64,000 bases of DNA, from the NCBI RefSeq assembly GCF_004804275.1, contig NZ_STGI01000008.1, forward strand, positions 1 through 64,000, given 5' to 3'. Under the pieces are notes generated by a model, which had not been told where the DNA came from, made no database searches, and was given only the letters and a program-made list of their open reading frames with translations. Position numbers and translations under genes: made by a program. The DNA comes from Herbaspirillum sp. ST 5-3. GTDB taxonomy: Bacteria > Pseudomonadota > Gammaproteobacteria > Burkholderiales > Burkholderiaceae_D. Below, one piece after another: positions 1 to 9,260 of this stretch; positions within the stretch are counted from its first letter, which is position 1; each line of letters begins with the position of its first letter.

Positions 1-115
1 CCTGGCAGTAGGCATTCGCCGCGTCGCGCACCATGCGCTCTTCATTCGTCAGTTGCTGGTCCAGCAGCAGCGGGTCGCCCCAGTGGAACGCAGCTTTGGT
101 GGTTTTTGAGGTCAT
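1..115 (-). CDS. gcdH: Glutaryl-CoA dehydrogenase, N-terminal part (cut by window edge)
   Basis: Only the first 38 codons lie in the window; the gene continues beyond base 1. The translation starts MTSKTTKAAFHWGDPLLLD and goes on with a stretch QQLTNEERMVRDAA. This matches the N-terminus I know from betaproteobacterial glutaryl-CoA dehydrogenases (FHWEDPLLLDQQLT-type). The enzyme is a soluble FAD acyl-CoA dehydrogenase that converts glutaryl-CoA to crotonyl-CoA in lysine and tryptophan breakdown. No catalytic residue is visible in this fragment, so another acyl-CoA dehydrogenase cannot be excluded. Confidence 0.75.
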   Translation of the reverse strand, partial: MTSKTTKAAFHWGDPLLLDQQLTNEERMVRDAANAYCQ

Positions 116-165
116 TGTAGAGTCCTGATGTGAAGAGAAATCCCGGGGCAGATGCCTCCGATTCC

Positions 166-681
166 TTATGCTGTGATCGGTTTGGTTGATACAAATTTCC
201 CGCCATGAAAAACCAGAGCGGGCTTCGGCGACACATCGCAGCGCTCGACCTCGCCGACGAAAATGACGTGATCGCCTTCCGGGTAGCGGCTGCGGTTGTG
301 GCATTCGAACCAGGCTGCAACCCCTTTCACAATCGGCAAGCCGGTGCGTGACAAGTCGAAGTCGACACCTTCGAAACGATTGTCGATGCGCATGGCAAAC
401 CGTTCCGCCAGACTTGCCTGATCGCCTGCAAGCACGTTGATGACGTAATGGGAATTCCCTGTGAATACCGGCAGGCTGCTTGCGCCTTGCGACAAGCTCC
501 AGAGTACGAGCGGCGGGTCGAGTGAAACGGAATTGAACGAACTGGCGGTCAATCCGAGGAAGCTGCCGTCGGGCAGGCAAGTGGTAATGATCGTTACGCC
601 TGTAGCGAACTGAGACAGTGCTTCTCGAAATTGGCGAGTTTCGAATTCCGGTGGGCCCGCGCTTGGAGACTGATGAGACAT
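166..681 (-). CDS. Flavin reductase-like domain protein (FMN-binding split barrel)
   Basis: 171 aa, the usual length of the HpaC/DIM6-NTAB flavin reductase family. The family signature is present: FATGVTIIT (about residues 25-33), GLTASSFNSVSLDPPL (43-58, FMN phosphate and isoalloxazine contacts) and GDHVIFVGEV (136-145). Relatives are small cytosolic NAD(P)H:flavin oxidoreductases that feed reduced FMN or FAD to a two-component monooxygenase. No monooxygenase partner lies in view, so the substrate system is unknown. The start has only a weak ribosome binding site. The neighbours are gcdH downstream and an XRE-type regulator upstream on the same strand. Confidence 0.85.
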   Translation of the reverse strand: MSHQSPSAGPPEFETRQFREALSQFATGVTIITTCLPDGSFLGLTASSFNSVSLDPPLVLWSLSQGASSLPVFTGNSHYVINVLAGDQASLAERFAMRIDNRFEGVDFDLSRTGLPIVKGVAAWFECHNRSRYPEGDHVIFVGEVERCDVSPKPALVFHGGKFVSTKPITA

Positions 682-750
682 CTGAAAATCCAGGAAATTT
701 TGCTCATTATGCCGAAAAAGAAGTTTTTATGGCGGGCAAGCAGTTCTCGG

Positions 751-1518
751 CTATTTGCGGCGGACCAGCGTCGATGGCGGCACTTGTTCGCGCAACAAGG
801 ATTGAAATGCTTTTGGCATCCACGGACGCGCCGCGAGCATGAAGCTGATCGAATATTTTTCCTCAAAGGGCAGCTTCGCATCTTCCTGGTGCCGTTGCGA
901 GAATTCGCGCGCGACTTGCTTCATGCGATCAAGAAGCGCGGCAATCGATTGCTTCGACAGCATGACATTCACCAGTCGCATCAATTCATGGTCGCCGTCG
1001 AACTGCGATTCGAGATAATCGCCATAGGCTTGTTCCCGGAAATGCGTTTGAATCGGGCCGTTGGGGATCCAGCGAAAGGTGCGCGAAACGAGCATCTTCA
1101 CGCGATTGTTGGGGAGAAGTTCGAGAAAACCGATCTTGTCCAGGCGGATCAGGTATTTGACAACCTCCGCTTCGGTCATTTGATAAATCTGTACGATCTG
1201 GGCAACCGTGAACTGATTGAGAATCGACACGGCGACGACAAACAGCCTGGTGTCGCCGATGATTTCCTTTTCCTGCGCATAGCTCAATTCCGAGATCAGC
1301 CTGGATTCATCGTGGGCGACCAGCGCCACGTCACGGAAATCGATCTGCGCGGCGTTGAGGATTTCATCCAGTCGCTGAAGCGTGAAATTCTTCTGTGAAA
1401 ACATCCTTTTTACACTGGCTTCCGACATCCGAATACGTGCGGCTAGATCGGCATAGGTGATGCCGCGCGCTTTCAGTTCGCGCTTGAGAGCGTCGACGAG
1501 GGACGTTGCATGCAACAT
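751..1518 (-). CDS. XRE-family helix-turn-helix regulator with long C-terminal domain
   Basis: 255 aa from the ATG at 1518 (MLHATSLVDALK). An upstream in-frame ATG at 1560 adds 14 hydrophobic residues (MYHFCYFVIK...) that do not fit the family, so I chose the inner start. Residues about 7-60 form a Cro/CI-type HTH: ALKRELKARGITYADLA, then RIRMSEASVKRMF as the recognition-helix region. The remaining 190 residues look helical and have no motif I can name. A stretch around AEVVKYLIRLDKIGFLEL resembles a second winged-helix segment. The regulatory target is not evident; msrA is divergent, about 185 bases away. Confidence 0.8.
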   Translation of the reverse strand: MLHATSLVDALKRELKARGITYADLAARIRMSEASVKRMFSQKNFTLQRLDEILNAAQIDFRDVALVAHDESRLISELSYAQEKEIIGDTRLFVVAVSILNQFTVAQIVQIYQMTEAEVVKYLIRLDKIGFLELLPNNRVKMLVSRTFRWIPNGPIQTHFREQAYGDYLESQFDGDHELMRLVNVMLSKQSIAALLDRMKQVAREFSQRHQEDAKLPFEEKYSISFMLAARPWMPKAFQSLLREQVPPSTLVRRK

Positions 1519-1702
1519 GATTTTTATCGGCTTGATAACAAAGTAGCAAAAATGATACACCAGCGCGATACGCGGCTCTCAAAGGGTGTAACTTGAAACA
1601 CATGGCGATGCACGCAATGAGAAGACGCCATGCTTTGTTCGAATCGGTTATGCATCGCCGGCGGTTTGCGCTAAAGTCATGTCATAACGAACGGGAACAA
1701 CG

Positions 1703-2263
1703 ATGGCTACTGAAATCGCAACACTCGGCGGGGGATGCTTCTGGTGTCTCGAAGCCGTCTATCAGGAACTGAAGGGCGTGCAGCACGTGGAGTCCGGTTA
1801 TGCGGGCGGTAACGTGCCCAACCCGACGTATGAGCAAGTGTGTGACGGCACCACTGGCCATGCCGAAGTTATCCGCGTGGAATTCGATCCTGCGGTGGTC
1901 AGCTATCGCGAGATCCTTGAGATTTTCTTCACCATCCACGATCCCACGACACCGAACCGGCAAGGCAATGACATCGGCACGCAATATCGCTCCGTCATCT
2001 TCTACCACACGCCCGAACAGCAGGAAACCGCGAAGCAGGTCATCGCCTGCATGGCAAGCGTGTGGGATGCGCCAATCGTGACCGAACTCAGTCCTGCACA
2101 GGAATATTACAAGGCGGAGGATTACCACCAGAATTATTTCCGTCAGCATCCCTTGCAAGGCTACTGCGCATTTATCGTTGCGCCCAAAGTCGCCAAATTC
2201 AGAAAGATTTTTGCCAACAAGATCAATGCGACCGATCATGCGAACGAGAGGGAAGGGAAGTGA
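1703..2263 (+). CDS. msrA: Peptide-methionine (S)-S-oxide reductase MsrA
   Basis: 186 aa. It repairs oxidised methionine (S epimer), free or in proteins, using thioredoxin. The hallmark GCFWC is at residues 11-15 (catalytic Cys12), and a Cys at about 155 (QGYC) is the likely resolving cysteine. GGNVPNPTYEQVCDGTTGHAE and the stretch around NDIGTQYRS are also family hallmarks. The ATG at 1703 places GCFWC at the normal distance from the N-terminus. Its TGA overlaps the GTG start of the next gene in a GTGA arrangement, so translation of the HIT protein is probably coupled. Confidence 0.95.
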   Translation: MATEIATLGGGCFWCLEAVYQELKGVQHVESGYAGGNVPNPTYEQVCDGTTGHAEVIRVEFDPAVVSYREILEIFFTIHDPTTPNRQGNDIGTQYRSVIFYHTPEQQETAKQVIACMASVWDAPIVTELSPAQEYYKAEDYHQNYFRQHPLQGYCAFIVAPKVAKFRKIFANKINATDHANEREGK

Positions 2264-2664
2264 CCACCGTATTTTCGAAAATCATCCGCGGCGAGATCCC
2301 GAGCGTGAAGGTGTACGAGGACGAGTTAGTGTACGCATTCATGGATGCGGGCCAGGTGAATCCCGGGCATGTGCTGGTGGCGACGAAGAAGCCCTATGAG
2401 ACGCTGATGGATGCGGATGAGGAATCAGCCGCTGCCATGATGCGCGCCGCGTGCAGAATTGCGAAAGCGGTCCAACAGGCTTTCCGGCCGGACGGCATCA
2501 CGATCCTGCAGGCCAACAGGCCCGCCGGCTGGCAAACGGTGCCGCATCTGCATTTGCACGTGCTGCCGCGATTTCAGGATGACGGCGTCGAGCTGACCTG
2601 GCCGCGAAAGGAACCCGGGATCGACAAGCTGCGCGAGTACGCGGCGAAAATCCAGCTCGACTAG
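2260..2664 (+). CDS. HIT family protein (histidine triad nucleotide hydrolase/transferase)
   Basis: 134 aa starting at GTG 2260, which overlaps the msrA stop by four bases (GTGA). A longer in-frame reading upstream lies inside msrA and is rejected. The start VTTVFSKIIRGEIPS is typical of HIT proteins (FCKIIxGEIPS). The active-site triad is in PHLHLHVLPR near residue 105. Family members hydrolyse nucleotide phosphoramidates or dinucleoside polyphosphates in the cytosol. One oddity is AGWQTVPHLHLH, where most relatives have AGQxVxHxHxH. The C-terminus is slightly longer than in minimal HINT proteins. Confidence 0.9.
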   Translation: MTTVFSKIIRGEIPSVKVYEDELVYAFMDAGQVNPGHVLVATKKPYETLMDADEESAAAMMRAACRIAKAVQQAFRPDGITILQANRPAGWQTVPHLHLHVLPRFQDDGVELTWPRKEPGIDKLREYAAKIQLD

Positions 2665-2693
2665 GTCACAACGATAGCCTTGGTGAGCACGCG

Positions 2694-3902
2694 TCAGTGG
2701 ACGTACATGTACCGGCGTGACCACGGAAGCAAGGCGGGTTCACGGCCCGCCTTGGTGCAGACCACCTGATAGAGCGACACCCAATCCTGGGCAAATGCGT
2801 ATGCGCATCCGGCCAGATAGACGCGCCAGATGCGAAAGCGCTTGTCGTCCACCAGGGGTTTGATGTCCGCTGCGTGTGTCTCGTAATTGTCGGCCCAGAT
2901 GCCGCAGGTCCTGGCATAGTGGCGGCGCAGGTTTTCCACATCGTAGATTTCCAGCCCGCCTTCCTGCATCGTCGTGAGCACGGTGCCGATGTGTTCCAGC
3001 TCCCCATAGGGGAAAACATACTGTTCGATGAAATCGCCGCCGCCGTATGCCGTTGCCCCGTTCTTCGGATCGGTCGTGGTGATCCCGTGATTCATCACGA
3101 TGCCGTCGTCTGCCAGCAATGAACAAATCTTGCCGAAGTACTCCGGCAAATGCTTGGCGCCGACGTGCTCGAACATGCCGACGCTCGTGATGCGATCGTA
3201 TATCCCGCTCACATCGCGGTAGTCCTGGATACGAATTTCCACGCGGTCGGAAAGCCCCGCACGCTTCACTCTTTCGCGCGCGAGTTCGCACTGGTTCTGC
3301 GACAAGGTGATGCCGACGCATTTCGCGCCGAATTTCTGCGCCGCGCGCAGCACGAGCGCGCCCCAGCCGCAGCCGACGTCGAGCAGGGTATGGCCGGGAC
3401 GTACCTGGATCTTGGCCAGGATGTGGTCGATCTTTTTCAGCTGCGCGGTCGTCAGGTCTTCGTCGCCGTTTTCAAAGTAGGCGCAGGAATAGACCAGGTT
3501 ATCGTCCAGCCACTTGGTATAGAAGTCGTTGGAAACGTCATAGTGATAACGAATCGCGTCTTCGTCTTTCTTCTTGGTGTGGTGCAGGGAACGCACCACG
3601 CGGGCGAATTTGCCTTCCGGTTTCAAGGCGCGCGCGGCGAGTGCGCTGCCGACCGAAATGATTTCCTTGGCGCGCCCTTCCACCTCGATCTTGCCTTCGA
3701 CATAGGCTTTGCCGAGGTTGAACAGCGACGGCGTCAGCAGATAACTCAGCGCCGAAATATGCGGCACTTTGACCGTGACCATGGAGGGGGATTGCGCACC
3801 GAAGTCGAGCTGCTGCCCGTTCCATAGCACCAGCCGCAACGGCAAGGCGGACTCGCCGCGAATACTGTCTACCCAGCTTCCCAGCTTCTTTTCCCAAAAC
3901 AC
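2694..3902 (-). CDS. cfa: Cyclopropane-fatty-acyl-phospholipid synthase family protein
   Basis: 402 aa, full length for the Cfa family. It transfers a methylene group from S-adenosylmethionine to cis double bonds of membrane phospholipid acyl chains. The N-terminal 100 residues are the lipid-binding domain. IRYHYDVSNDFY (117-128) is the classic Cfa signature, the SAM-binding motif LDVGCGWG is at 164-171, and GMFEHVG is at 232-238. The C-terminal GCAYAF near 365 holds the cysteine conserved in the family. It is monocistronic and converges on the HIT gene. Some relatives are methyltransferases for other lipids, so the exact product is inferred. Confidence 0.92.
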   Translation of the reverse strand: MFWEKKLGSWVDSIRGESALPLRLVLWNGQQLDFGAQSPSMVTVKVPHISALSYLLTPSLFNLGKAYVEGKIEVEGRAKEIISVGSALAARALKPEGKFARVVRSLHHTKKKDEDAIRYHYDVSNDFYTKWLDDNLVYSCAYFENGDEDLTTAQLKKIDHILAKIQVRPGHTLLDVGCGWGALVLRAAQKFGAKCVGITLSQNQCELARERVKRAGLSDRVEIRIQDYRDVSGIYDRITSVGMFEHVGAKHLPEYFGKICSLLADDGIVMNHGITTTDPKNGATAYGGGDFIEQYVFPYGELEHIGTVLTTMQEGGLEIYDVENLRRHYARTCGIWADNYETHAADIKPLVDDKRFRIWRVYLAGCAYAFAQDWVSLYQVVCTKAGREPALLPWSRRYMYVH

Positions 3903-3968
3903 GATATGCCCTCCGCAATGACGGATTGATCGAGTGATGCGAGTCCGGGTAGCTGCGATTTAAATCAA

Positions 3969-4607
3969 CTACGGCTGCAGCCTTTGCCGTTGCCAGCTTC
4001 CGTCAGCCTGCAAGGTGTACGCGATCCGGTCATGCAGGCGCGACGGGCGGCCCTGCCAGAACTCGATGTAATCCGGAACCAGCCTGAATCCGCCCCAATG
4101 CGCGGGCCGGGACGGATGATCCCCATACTGTTGTTCTACCTGGGTGACTTTTTCTTCCAGCGCTTCGCGGCTGTCGATCGGGCTGCTCTGCGCGGACGCA
4201 ATGGCACCCAGGCGGCTTTTCAATGGACGGCTGTGAAAGTACGCATCGTTTTCTTCGTCGGATATGCGCTCGACGCGGCCCTCGATGCGAACCTGCCGCT
4301 CCAGTTCAATCCAGTAAAACAGCAATGCGCCATATTGGTTTTGCGTTAACTCATGTCCCTTGCGACTGCCGTAATTCGTGAAAAACGTGAAACCGCGCTG
4401 ATCGAATTCCTTGATCAGCAGGATGCGCGAGGACGGCCTGCCGTTTTCCCCGACGGTGGAGACGCACATTGCGTTTGCTTCCGGCACCTGGGCGGCGATC
4501 GCCTCACTGAACCATTTCGAGAATTGCTCGATGGGATTGGGGAGGGCTTCCGCTTCCGACAGACTAGCGCGGCTGTATTCTTTTCGTAAATCTGCTATCG
4601 ACATCAT
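3969..4607 (-). CDS. pdxH: Pyridoxamine 5'-phosphate oxidase
   Basis: 212 aa, full length. An FMN enzyme that oxidises pyridoxamine or pyridoxine 5'-phosphate to PLP, the final step of vitamin B6 synthesis and salvage. Visible family marks are [10 protein letters not shown] at the start, [20 protein letters not shown] (FMN phosphate contacts), [23 protein letters not shown] and the C-terminal pair [12 protein letters not shown] and WQRQRLQP, the classic PdxH ending. Two adjacent ATGs (4607 and 4604) are possible starts. Many PLP enzymes occur in the window (SerC, HisC, CysM), but there is no operon link. Confidence 0.95.
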   Translation of the reverse strand: MMSIADLRKEYSRASLSEAEALPNPIEQFSKWFSEAIAAQVPEANAMCVSTVGENGRPSSRILLIKEFDQRGFTFFTNYGSRKGHELTQNQYGALLFYWIELERQVRIEGRVERISDEENDAYFHSRPLKSRLGAIASAQSSPIDSREALEEKVTQVEQQYGDHPSRPAHWGGFRLVPDYIEFWQGRPSRLHDRIAYTLQADGSWQRQRLQP

Positions 4608-4800
4608 CTTTCCTGTTTGCTGTGTTCAACATCAAGGGCCATGTCCGGCGTGGAATTGTTTGATATGCAACTGCGGCCTTGGTTGCCCGCACGCCACGCA
4701 CAATAAGGCCATTCTCTTCAACATAGCCTATCGCCGGCAATATGCCTTGTCTTGCATCAATTTTATCGAAATGGGAAGGAAAGCAGGGCTTTAAGGTGGT

Positions 4801-5973
4801 TTATTCGCGATAAACGGATTGCGGGTGGGCGGCGCTCTTGCGCCATGCGAGCGGAACACCGGCGCCGATCATGGCGCCCATGCTCCAGAATACCGCCGGC
4901 AATCCGATGGCGAGGCCGGCGCCGCCGAACATCAGCGGCAGGATAACCTGGCTGGCATTGCCGATCGTGACCCGTACGCCGACAGCCTCCGCCGCGCGAC
5001 CGGCCGGAGCAGTATGGTGCAACAAGGCGAGCATGTTCGGCTGGCTGGAACCCACCGCCATGCCGAGAACCGCTGCCACCGCCATCAGCGCAAGAGGTTG
5101 CCGCATCAGCGGGAACAAGGCGTAGCAGAGCGCTGCCAGCATCAAGGCCGAAGCCAGTATTTGCCATTCTGACAGCCGACGCGAAATCCAGGGCATGGCA
5201 AGGCGCACCATGAAGGTGGCGGCGGAAAAGCAGCCGAGGATCAGGCCGATGGTCGATGCGCTGAAGCCTGAGCGCGCACCCTGGATAGGCAGCACGAAGG
5301 TGAACAGATCCCATGCCGACGAGAGCAGCGTGCCTACGAGGTAGATGTGCCGCATTTCGGTATTGCGCAGCAAGTCCAGCGCGCTGCCCGACGAAAAATC
5401 TTCCTTTTGTGAATGGAACGGGAGTTGTCGCAACCGACCAAAGGTGATCAGGGCCAGTGCGCCGAGCGCGACGCCGCAGAATGCCGTGTATGCGGTGCTG
5501 TAGCGGGCGTGGTCGATGATCAGTCCGGCAAGTACCGGACCGCAAAATCCGGAAATCGAAAAGCCCAGAGCGAGCCAGCTGAAGTTGGATGCGCGTTCTT
5601 CCGTCGTGCTGATTTCGCCGACGGTATGCTGGGATGCAACTTGCACCGCCATGAACCCGGTGCCGATGAGCACTGTCGCAAGATACAGGATTGGCAACCC
5701 GCTGATCACGCTCGGCAGCGCGCAACCGATGCCGATGGCGATGCAGCCGACGAGCATCGGCTTGATGATGCCGACGCGGTCGATCAGGCGGCCTGCCTGC
5801 ACAGCGAACAACATCGGGAAGAGCGAGAACAGCGCGATCAGGGTGCCAACGGTGAATTCCGAAGCGTGCAAGGACAGTGCATACAGAGAGGTCGTGATGC
5901 GGGCACCGGCCAGCGCGGCATGCGCGGTCAATGACACAAGAATAAGTTGCAGCAGCGGCGCGGAGGGGAACAC
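4801..5973 (-). CDS. MFS transporter, 12-TM
   Basis: 390 aa, strongly hydrophobic throughout, with about 12 predicted membrane spans. A motif-A-like GRLIDRVG lies in the loop after TM2 (about residues 61-68). The N-terminus MFPSAPLLQLILVSLTAHAALAGARITTSLYALS enters the membrane directly. Distant relatives include efflux permeases and sugar or aromatic acid carriers; I cannot assign a substrate. It stands alone between pdxH and the divergent tcdA. About 193 bases separate its stop from the pdxH start, with no gene between them. Confidence 0.85.
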   Translation of the reverse strand: MFPSAPLLQLILVSLTAHAALAGARITTSLYALSLHASEFTVGTLIALFSLFPMLFAVQAGRLIDRVGIIKPMLVGCIAIGIGCALPSVISGLPILYLATVLIGTGFMAVQVASQHTVGEISTTEERASNFSWLALGFSISGFCGPVLAGLIIDHARYSTAYTAFCGVALGALALITFGRLRQLPFHSQKEDFSSGSALDLLRNTEMRHIYLVGTLLSSAWDLFTFVLPIQGARSGFSASTIGLILGCFSAATFMVRLAMPWISRRLSEWQILASALMLAALCYALFPLMRQPLALMAVAAVLGMAVGSSQPNMLALLHHTAPAGRAAEAVGVRVTIGNASQVILPLMFGGAGLAIGLPAVFWSMGAMIGAGVPLAWRKSAAHPQSVYRE

Positions 5974-6062
5974 AGATCAACGATACAGGCCTGGAGGCCA
6001 CAAATCCACAAAAAACATTCTAGAGGAAAATATAGTTCGTTGCCGTCCGTTAAAATGGCGAA

Positions 6063-6908
6063 ATGAACGCCATTATTTCGCTTAATCCACCTCTTGATTC
6101 CTCCGGGGACGACATCGATTTCGATCGTCGTTTCGGAGGCATTGCGCGCTTGTACGGAGAGGCGGCGCTGTCGCGTTTTCGCGACGCGCATGTCTGTGTC
6201 GTGGGCGTCGGCGGCGTCGGATCCTGGATCGTCGAGGCGCTGGCGCGCAGCGCGATCGGGCGCATCACGATGATCGACCTCGATAACGTCGCCGAGTCGA
6301 ATGTCAATCGCCAGATACACGCACTGAGCGATACGCTGGGCAAGGCCAAGGTCACTGCATTGGCTGAACGTATCGCGCAAATCAATCCGTATTGCGAAGT
6401 GACCGAGATCGAGGATTTCATCACTGCCGACAATCTCGATCAGATGATCGGCTCGCGCGCTTATGACTATGTCATCGACGCCATCGACAGCGTCAAGGCG
6501 AAGACCGCATTGATCGCATACTGCCGCGCCAAGGGGATACGGCTGATCACGATCGGCGGCGCGGGCGGGCAGATCGATCCGACCAGAATTGAAATCCGCG
6601 ATCTCTCTCGCACCGAGCAGGAACCATTGCTGGCCAAGGTGCGCAAGCGCCTGCGTGCGCAGCACGGCTTCCCACGTGGCACAAAAAACAAGTTCGGAAT
6701 CGATGCGGTATTTTCGACCGAGCCTTTGCGCTTTCCCGAGACCGGCGAAGCATGCGCTATCGACGAAGACGACAAGACTGGAGTGACCGGCTTGAACTGC
6801 GCGGGATTCGGTTCTGCCATGGTGGTGACGGCGAGCTTTGGCCTGGCCGCTGCGGCGCATGTCTTGCGCCGGCTGGCGGAAGAGGCCGTATCCTCGGACG
6901 GTCCCTAA
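6063..6908 (+). CDS. tcdA: tRNA threonylcarbamoyladenosine dehydratase TcdA (CsdL)
   Basis: 281 aa, an E1/ThiF-MoeB-like ATP-dependent enzyme that cyclises t6A to ct6A at tRNA position 37. FDRRFGGIARLYGEAALSRF (about 20-39) is typical of the family. The nucleotide site is GVGGVGSW (48-55), with DLDNVAESNVNRQ following (73-85). ATQN-like and crossover-loop features of ubiquitin E1 proteins are absent, as expected for TcdA. The usual partners csdA and csdE are not adjacent. The end is convergent with thpR, leaving a 13-base gap. Confidence 0.93.
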   Translation: MNAIISLNPPLDSSGDDIDFDRRFGGIARLYGEAALSRFRDAHVCVVGVGGVGSWIVEALARSAIGRITMIDLDNVAESNVNRQIHALSDTLGKAKVTALAERIAQINPYCEVTEIEDFITADNLDQMIGSRAYDYVIDAIDSVKAKTALIAYCRAKGIRLITIGGAGGQIDPTRIEIRDLSRTEQEPLLAKVRKRLRAQHGFPRGTKNKFGIDAVFSTEPLRFPETGEACAIDEDDKTGVTGLNCAGFGSAMVVTASFGLAAAAHVLRRLAEEAVSSDGP

Positions 6909-6921
6909 GCGGCCTGGCTTG

Positions 6922-7509
6922 TTACGAAGCCGGCCGCCTGCTCATTTCGTCGCCACTTTCATCGGGCACCCAGCATGCCTCGTCCAGCGAGCGCGATGCA
7001 AGCACTTCGTAAACCGAACCCTCCGGCCTTGTTACCGACTGCACTAATGCGATCTGGCTCGCATGCCACTCGATCGGCGTAAACGCAAAATCGGGCGGCG
7101 GAGATGCGTCGCGTGCGAGCGTGATGTGCGGCTTGAACGGCTGACGCATGTCGCAGGAAATGTCATGCTCTTTCAGCGCGAGCGCCAGTTCCTGCGAGAG
7201 TGAGATCAGGGCATCCGGCGTCGTGTGCGTGCCGACCCAGGCAACGCGATTGCGCGGAAAATAGCCGACCCTGTCGAGGATCAGCGTCGACGACGGAGCG
7301 CGGAGATGCGTGATGATCTTCTTCGCCGCCGGCAGAATCGTCACGGGCTGTTGTCCCAGAAACGCAAGCGTCAGGTGAATATTGAGATAGGGAATCAGGC
7401 GCCCGCGCAGCGATGTCTGCAGTTGCATGAGCGCGGTGCGCGTGGCGTCGTCGGGCCAGAGCGCGAAGAACAGGCGCAGCGATTCCGTTGGCTTGGCATT
7501 CATCGTCAT
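6922..7509 (-). CDS. thpR: RNA 2',3'-cyclic phosphodiesterase (2H family)
   Basis: 195 aa. It carries the two HxTx motifs of the 2H phosphoesterase superfamily, HLTL at 45-48 and HITL at 128-131, in the fold of LigT/ThpR. The family opens 2',3'-cyclic phosphates on RNA to 2'-phosphates. LRLFFALWPDD near the N-terminus is the family start. A GGGGAG ribosome binding site lies five bases before the ATG at 7509. It converges on tcdA, another tRNA-related gene, but no operon joins them. Confidence 0.92.
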   Translation of the reverse strand: MTMNAKPTESLRLFFALWPDDATRTALMQLQTSLRGRLIPYLNIHLTLAFLGQQPVTILPAAKKIITHLRAPSSTLILDRVGYFPRNRVAWVGTHTTPDALISLSQELALALKEHDISCDMRQPFKPHITLARDASPPPDFAFTPIEWHASQIALVQSVTRPEGSVYEVLASRSLDEACWVPDESGDEMSRRPAS

Positions 7510-7634
7510 GTCGGCTCCCCTATGGCCTCCCGAGTCAGAAATTCGTTGTCATGGCATTCGCGAAGAGTTGTTTGTATGACAGGCAATTCGCCAAGGCGTT
7601 CGTCTCTTAACGGCTACAGCTTAATGACCACAGC

Positions 7635-8582
7635 TTAATGACATAGGGCAGCGCCGCGATCGGTGAAGCCATCTTTGTCGACCGGCAGGAATTCCCACTC
7701 ATAACCCTGATTCTTCAGCACCAGCTTGAGCACGCCGTGTGACGAGTTATCGCTGACTTCGCTGTGGAATCTGCGAAAGCGCAGGGGCGTGAGCTTGGCG
7801 CCACCGGTGCCGACGACAAACTCGCGCATTCCGCGCTTGTCGTCCTGCTGCCCGTCGGCATCCTGGGGAGCGAAGCGTTCATAGTCATGATCATGCGCGG
7901 ACAGCACCAAATCCGCACCGGCGGCTTGGAGCATGCGCCAGGCTTCTGTCATCTGGGCATTGTTTCCGTGGCCTCCCGAGCTGAACAGCGGGTGATGCCA
8001 GTAGGCCAGCGTGCAACGCGCCTTGTTCTTTTCCAGGTCGGATTTCAGCCATTCCATCTGCGCCTTGTGCTGCTCCGGCTTCAGATAACTGTTGAGCGAG
8101 ATGACATGCCAGCTGCCGATGTCGGTGCTGTAATAACCATTGCGTGTCGGACCGGCCGCTGCGCCGAAATAGCTGTAATAGCCCACGGCGTTCGGCGTGT
8201 AGTACTCATGGTTGCCCGGAGCGGGAAAGGTGCGCTGCTTGAACTGTCCCCATGTCGGTTCGTAGCAATTGGTGAATTCGCCGAGCAGCCCGACCGGATA
8301 GGTATTGTCGCCCAGGGCGAGCACAGCCGCGTGTTCATCGCGCGCCAATCCGGGGATGATGAGCGCTGCGGTCTTGGCGGCGCCGCTGTCCTCCGGCTTG
8401 CGGTTCCGGCAATCGGCAATGTCGCCGGCGGCGTAGACGGCGACGCCGGTGTCGGACATGAGTGCGGTCTTCACCGCTTCCTCGTGCACGCCTTTATTGG
8501 ATTGGCAGGCCGACAGAACCCCGATCAGCGCGACGACAAGAGCGATATTGCGGACAAATCGAGCATGGTTGAAAGCGATCAT
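7635..8582 (-). CDS. Lipoprotein metallophosphoesterase (calcineurin-like / purple acid phosphatase type)
   Basis: 315 aa from the ATG at 8582. Starting here gives a lipoprotein signal peptide ending LIGVLSAC; an upstream ATG at 8660 would bury it. The five metallophosphoesterase blocks appear in order: AAGDIADC, LALGDNTYP, PAPGNHEYYT, WHHPLFSSG and SAHDHDYERF. They supply the two-metal site. The set GDIA, GDNTYP, GNHE and WHHP resembles purple acid phosphatase-like proteins. The predicted location is the periplasmic face of a membrane. The natural substrate is unknown. It is a single gene with no related neighbour. Confidence 0.87.
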   Translation of the reverse strand: MIAFNHARFVRNIALVVALIGVLSACQSNKGVHEEAVKTALMSDTGVAVYAAGDIADCRNRKPEDSGAAKTAALIIPGLARDEHAAVLALGDNTYPVGLLGEFTNCYEPTWGQFKQRTFPAPGNHEYYTPNAVGYYSYFGAAAGPTRNGYYSTDIGSWHVISLNSYLKPEQHKAQMEWLKSDLEKNKARCTLAYWHHPLFSSGGHGNNAQMTEAWRMLQAAGADLVLSAHDHDYERFAPQDADGQQDDKRGMREFVVGTGGAKLTPLRFRRFHSEVSDNSSHGVLKLVLKNQGYEWEFLPVDKDGFTDRGAALCH

Positions 8583-8702
8583 TGCGGGCACGGCATGGAC
8601 TGTTGACGGGCTTCTATTGTAGAGGATCAGCAGCACGCCACGCAGAGACGCCTTCGCCATGGCGATCGTCAGGGTCGAAATGGATGCGAGGAGCGGTTGT
8701 TT

Positions 8703-9119
8703 CTAGAATTCATGCTCGTTGAACGCGCGCTTTGCTCTTTCCTCGGCCGCGGTCCATGCCTGTGCTTCCGTTGGAAATGTTCCTGCCGGGATATAGGTCT
8801 CCGCGATCTCCGGTTCGCGTGTCAGGCGAACATACACTTGTGCCTCATAGTTGCCATCGGGGAGTGCCAGCGCAAGGATGCGTGCAAGATGCTCTCCGCT
8901 TTGCAGTACCCGACCATTCGCAGGTGCGGCTTGCGGATCGCCGGGATGTCCCTCGACACTCTTTCCGTTCGGTTCATGCGCCTTCTTTCCGCCATTCGGA
9001 TGGCTTGCCGCATCAGGATCGACCGAGCGTTGCTCGTGTTCCAGCTCTGTCTGCGCGGGCGATTTCTCGCCGCTGCCGATGTCCGCTTCATCCATGAAAT
9101 GCCTGGGTTGTGATGCCAT
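8703..9119 (-). CDS. Hypothetical acidic protein
   Basis: 138 aa from the ATG at 9119, which has a good AAGGAG site six bases upstream; an in-frame ATG at 9164 lacks one. The first 85 residues are hydrophilic and low in complexity (rich in E, P, G, N, H) and probably disordered. The C-terminal 50 residues (SGEHLARILALALPDGNYEA, then VYVRLTREPEIAETYIPAG and AERAKRAFNEHEF) look folded. I do not recognise the family. There is no signal peptide or membrane segment. It faces two small plus-strand genes that also lack known functions. Confidence 0.65.
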   Translation of the reverse strand: MASQPRHFMDEADIGSGEKSPAQTELEHEQRSVDPDAASHPNGGKKAHEPNGKSVEGHPGDPQAAPANGRVLQSGEHLARILALALPDGNYEAQVYVRLTREPEIAETYIPAGTFPTEAQAWTAAEERAKRAFNEHEF

Positions 9120-9260
9120 GCGATTCTCCTTCTTGCCGTCAGAGTAAGCATATGATGATGGCACAGGGAGATAGTTCTTCGCGCAACTGTCGGAGGGTCG
9201 CGGAATGCCGGCGACGAACCATCCGAGTGGCCGTTCGTCTAATTTTTATTTGGAGGCCAT

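Noticed and set aside
42-320. A 92-codon frame over the gap between gcdH and the flavin reductase gene
   Set aside because: It overlaps two genes in another frame; the N-terminal fragment of gcdH and the reductase explain the region.
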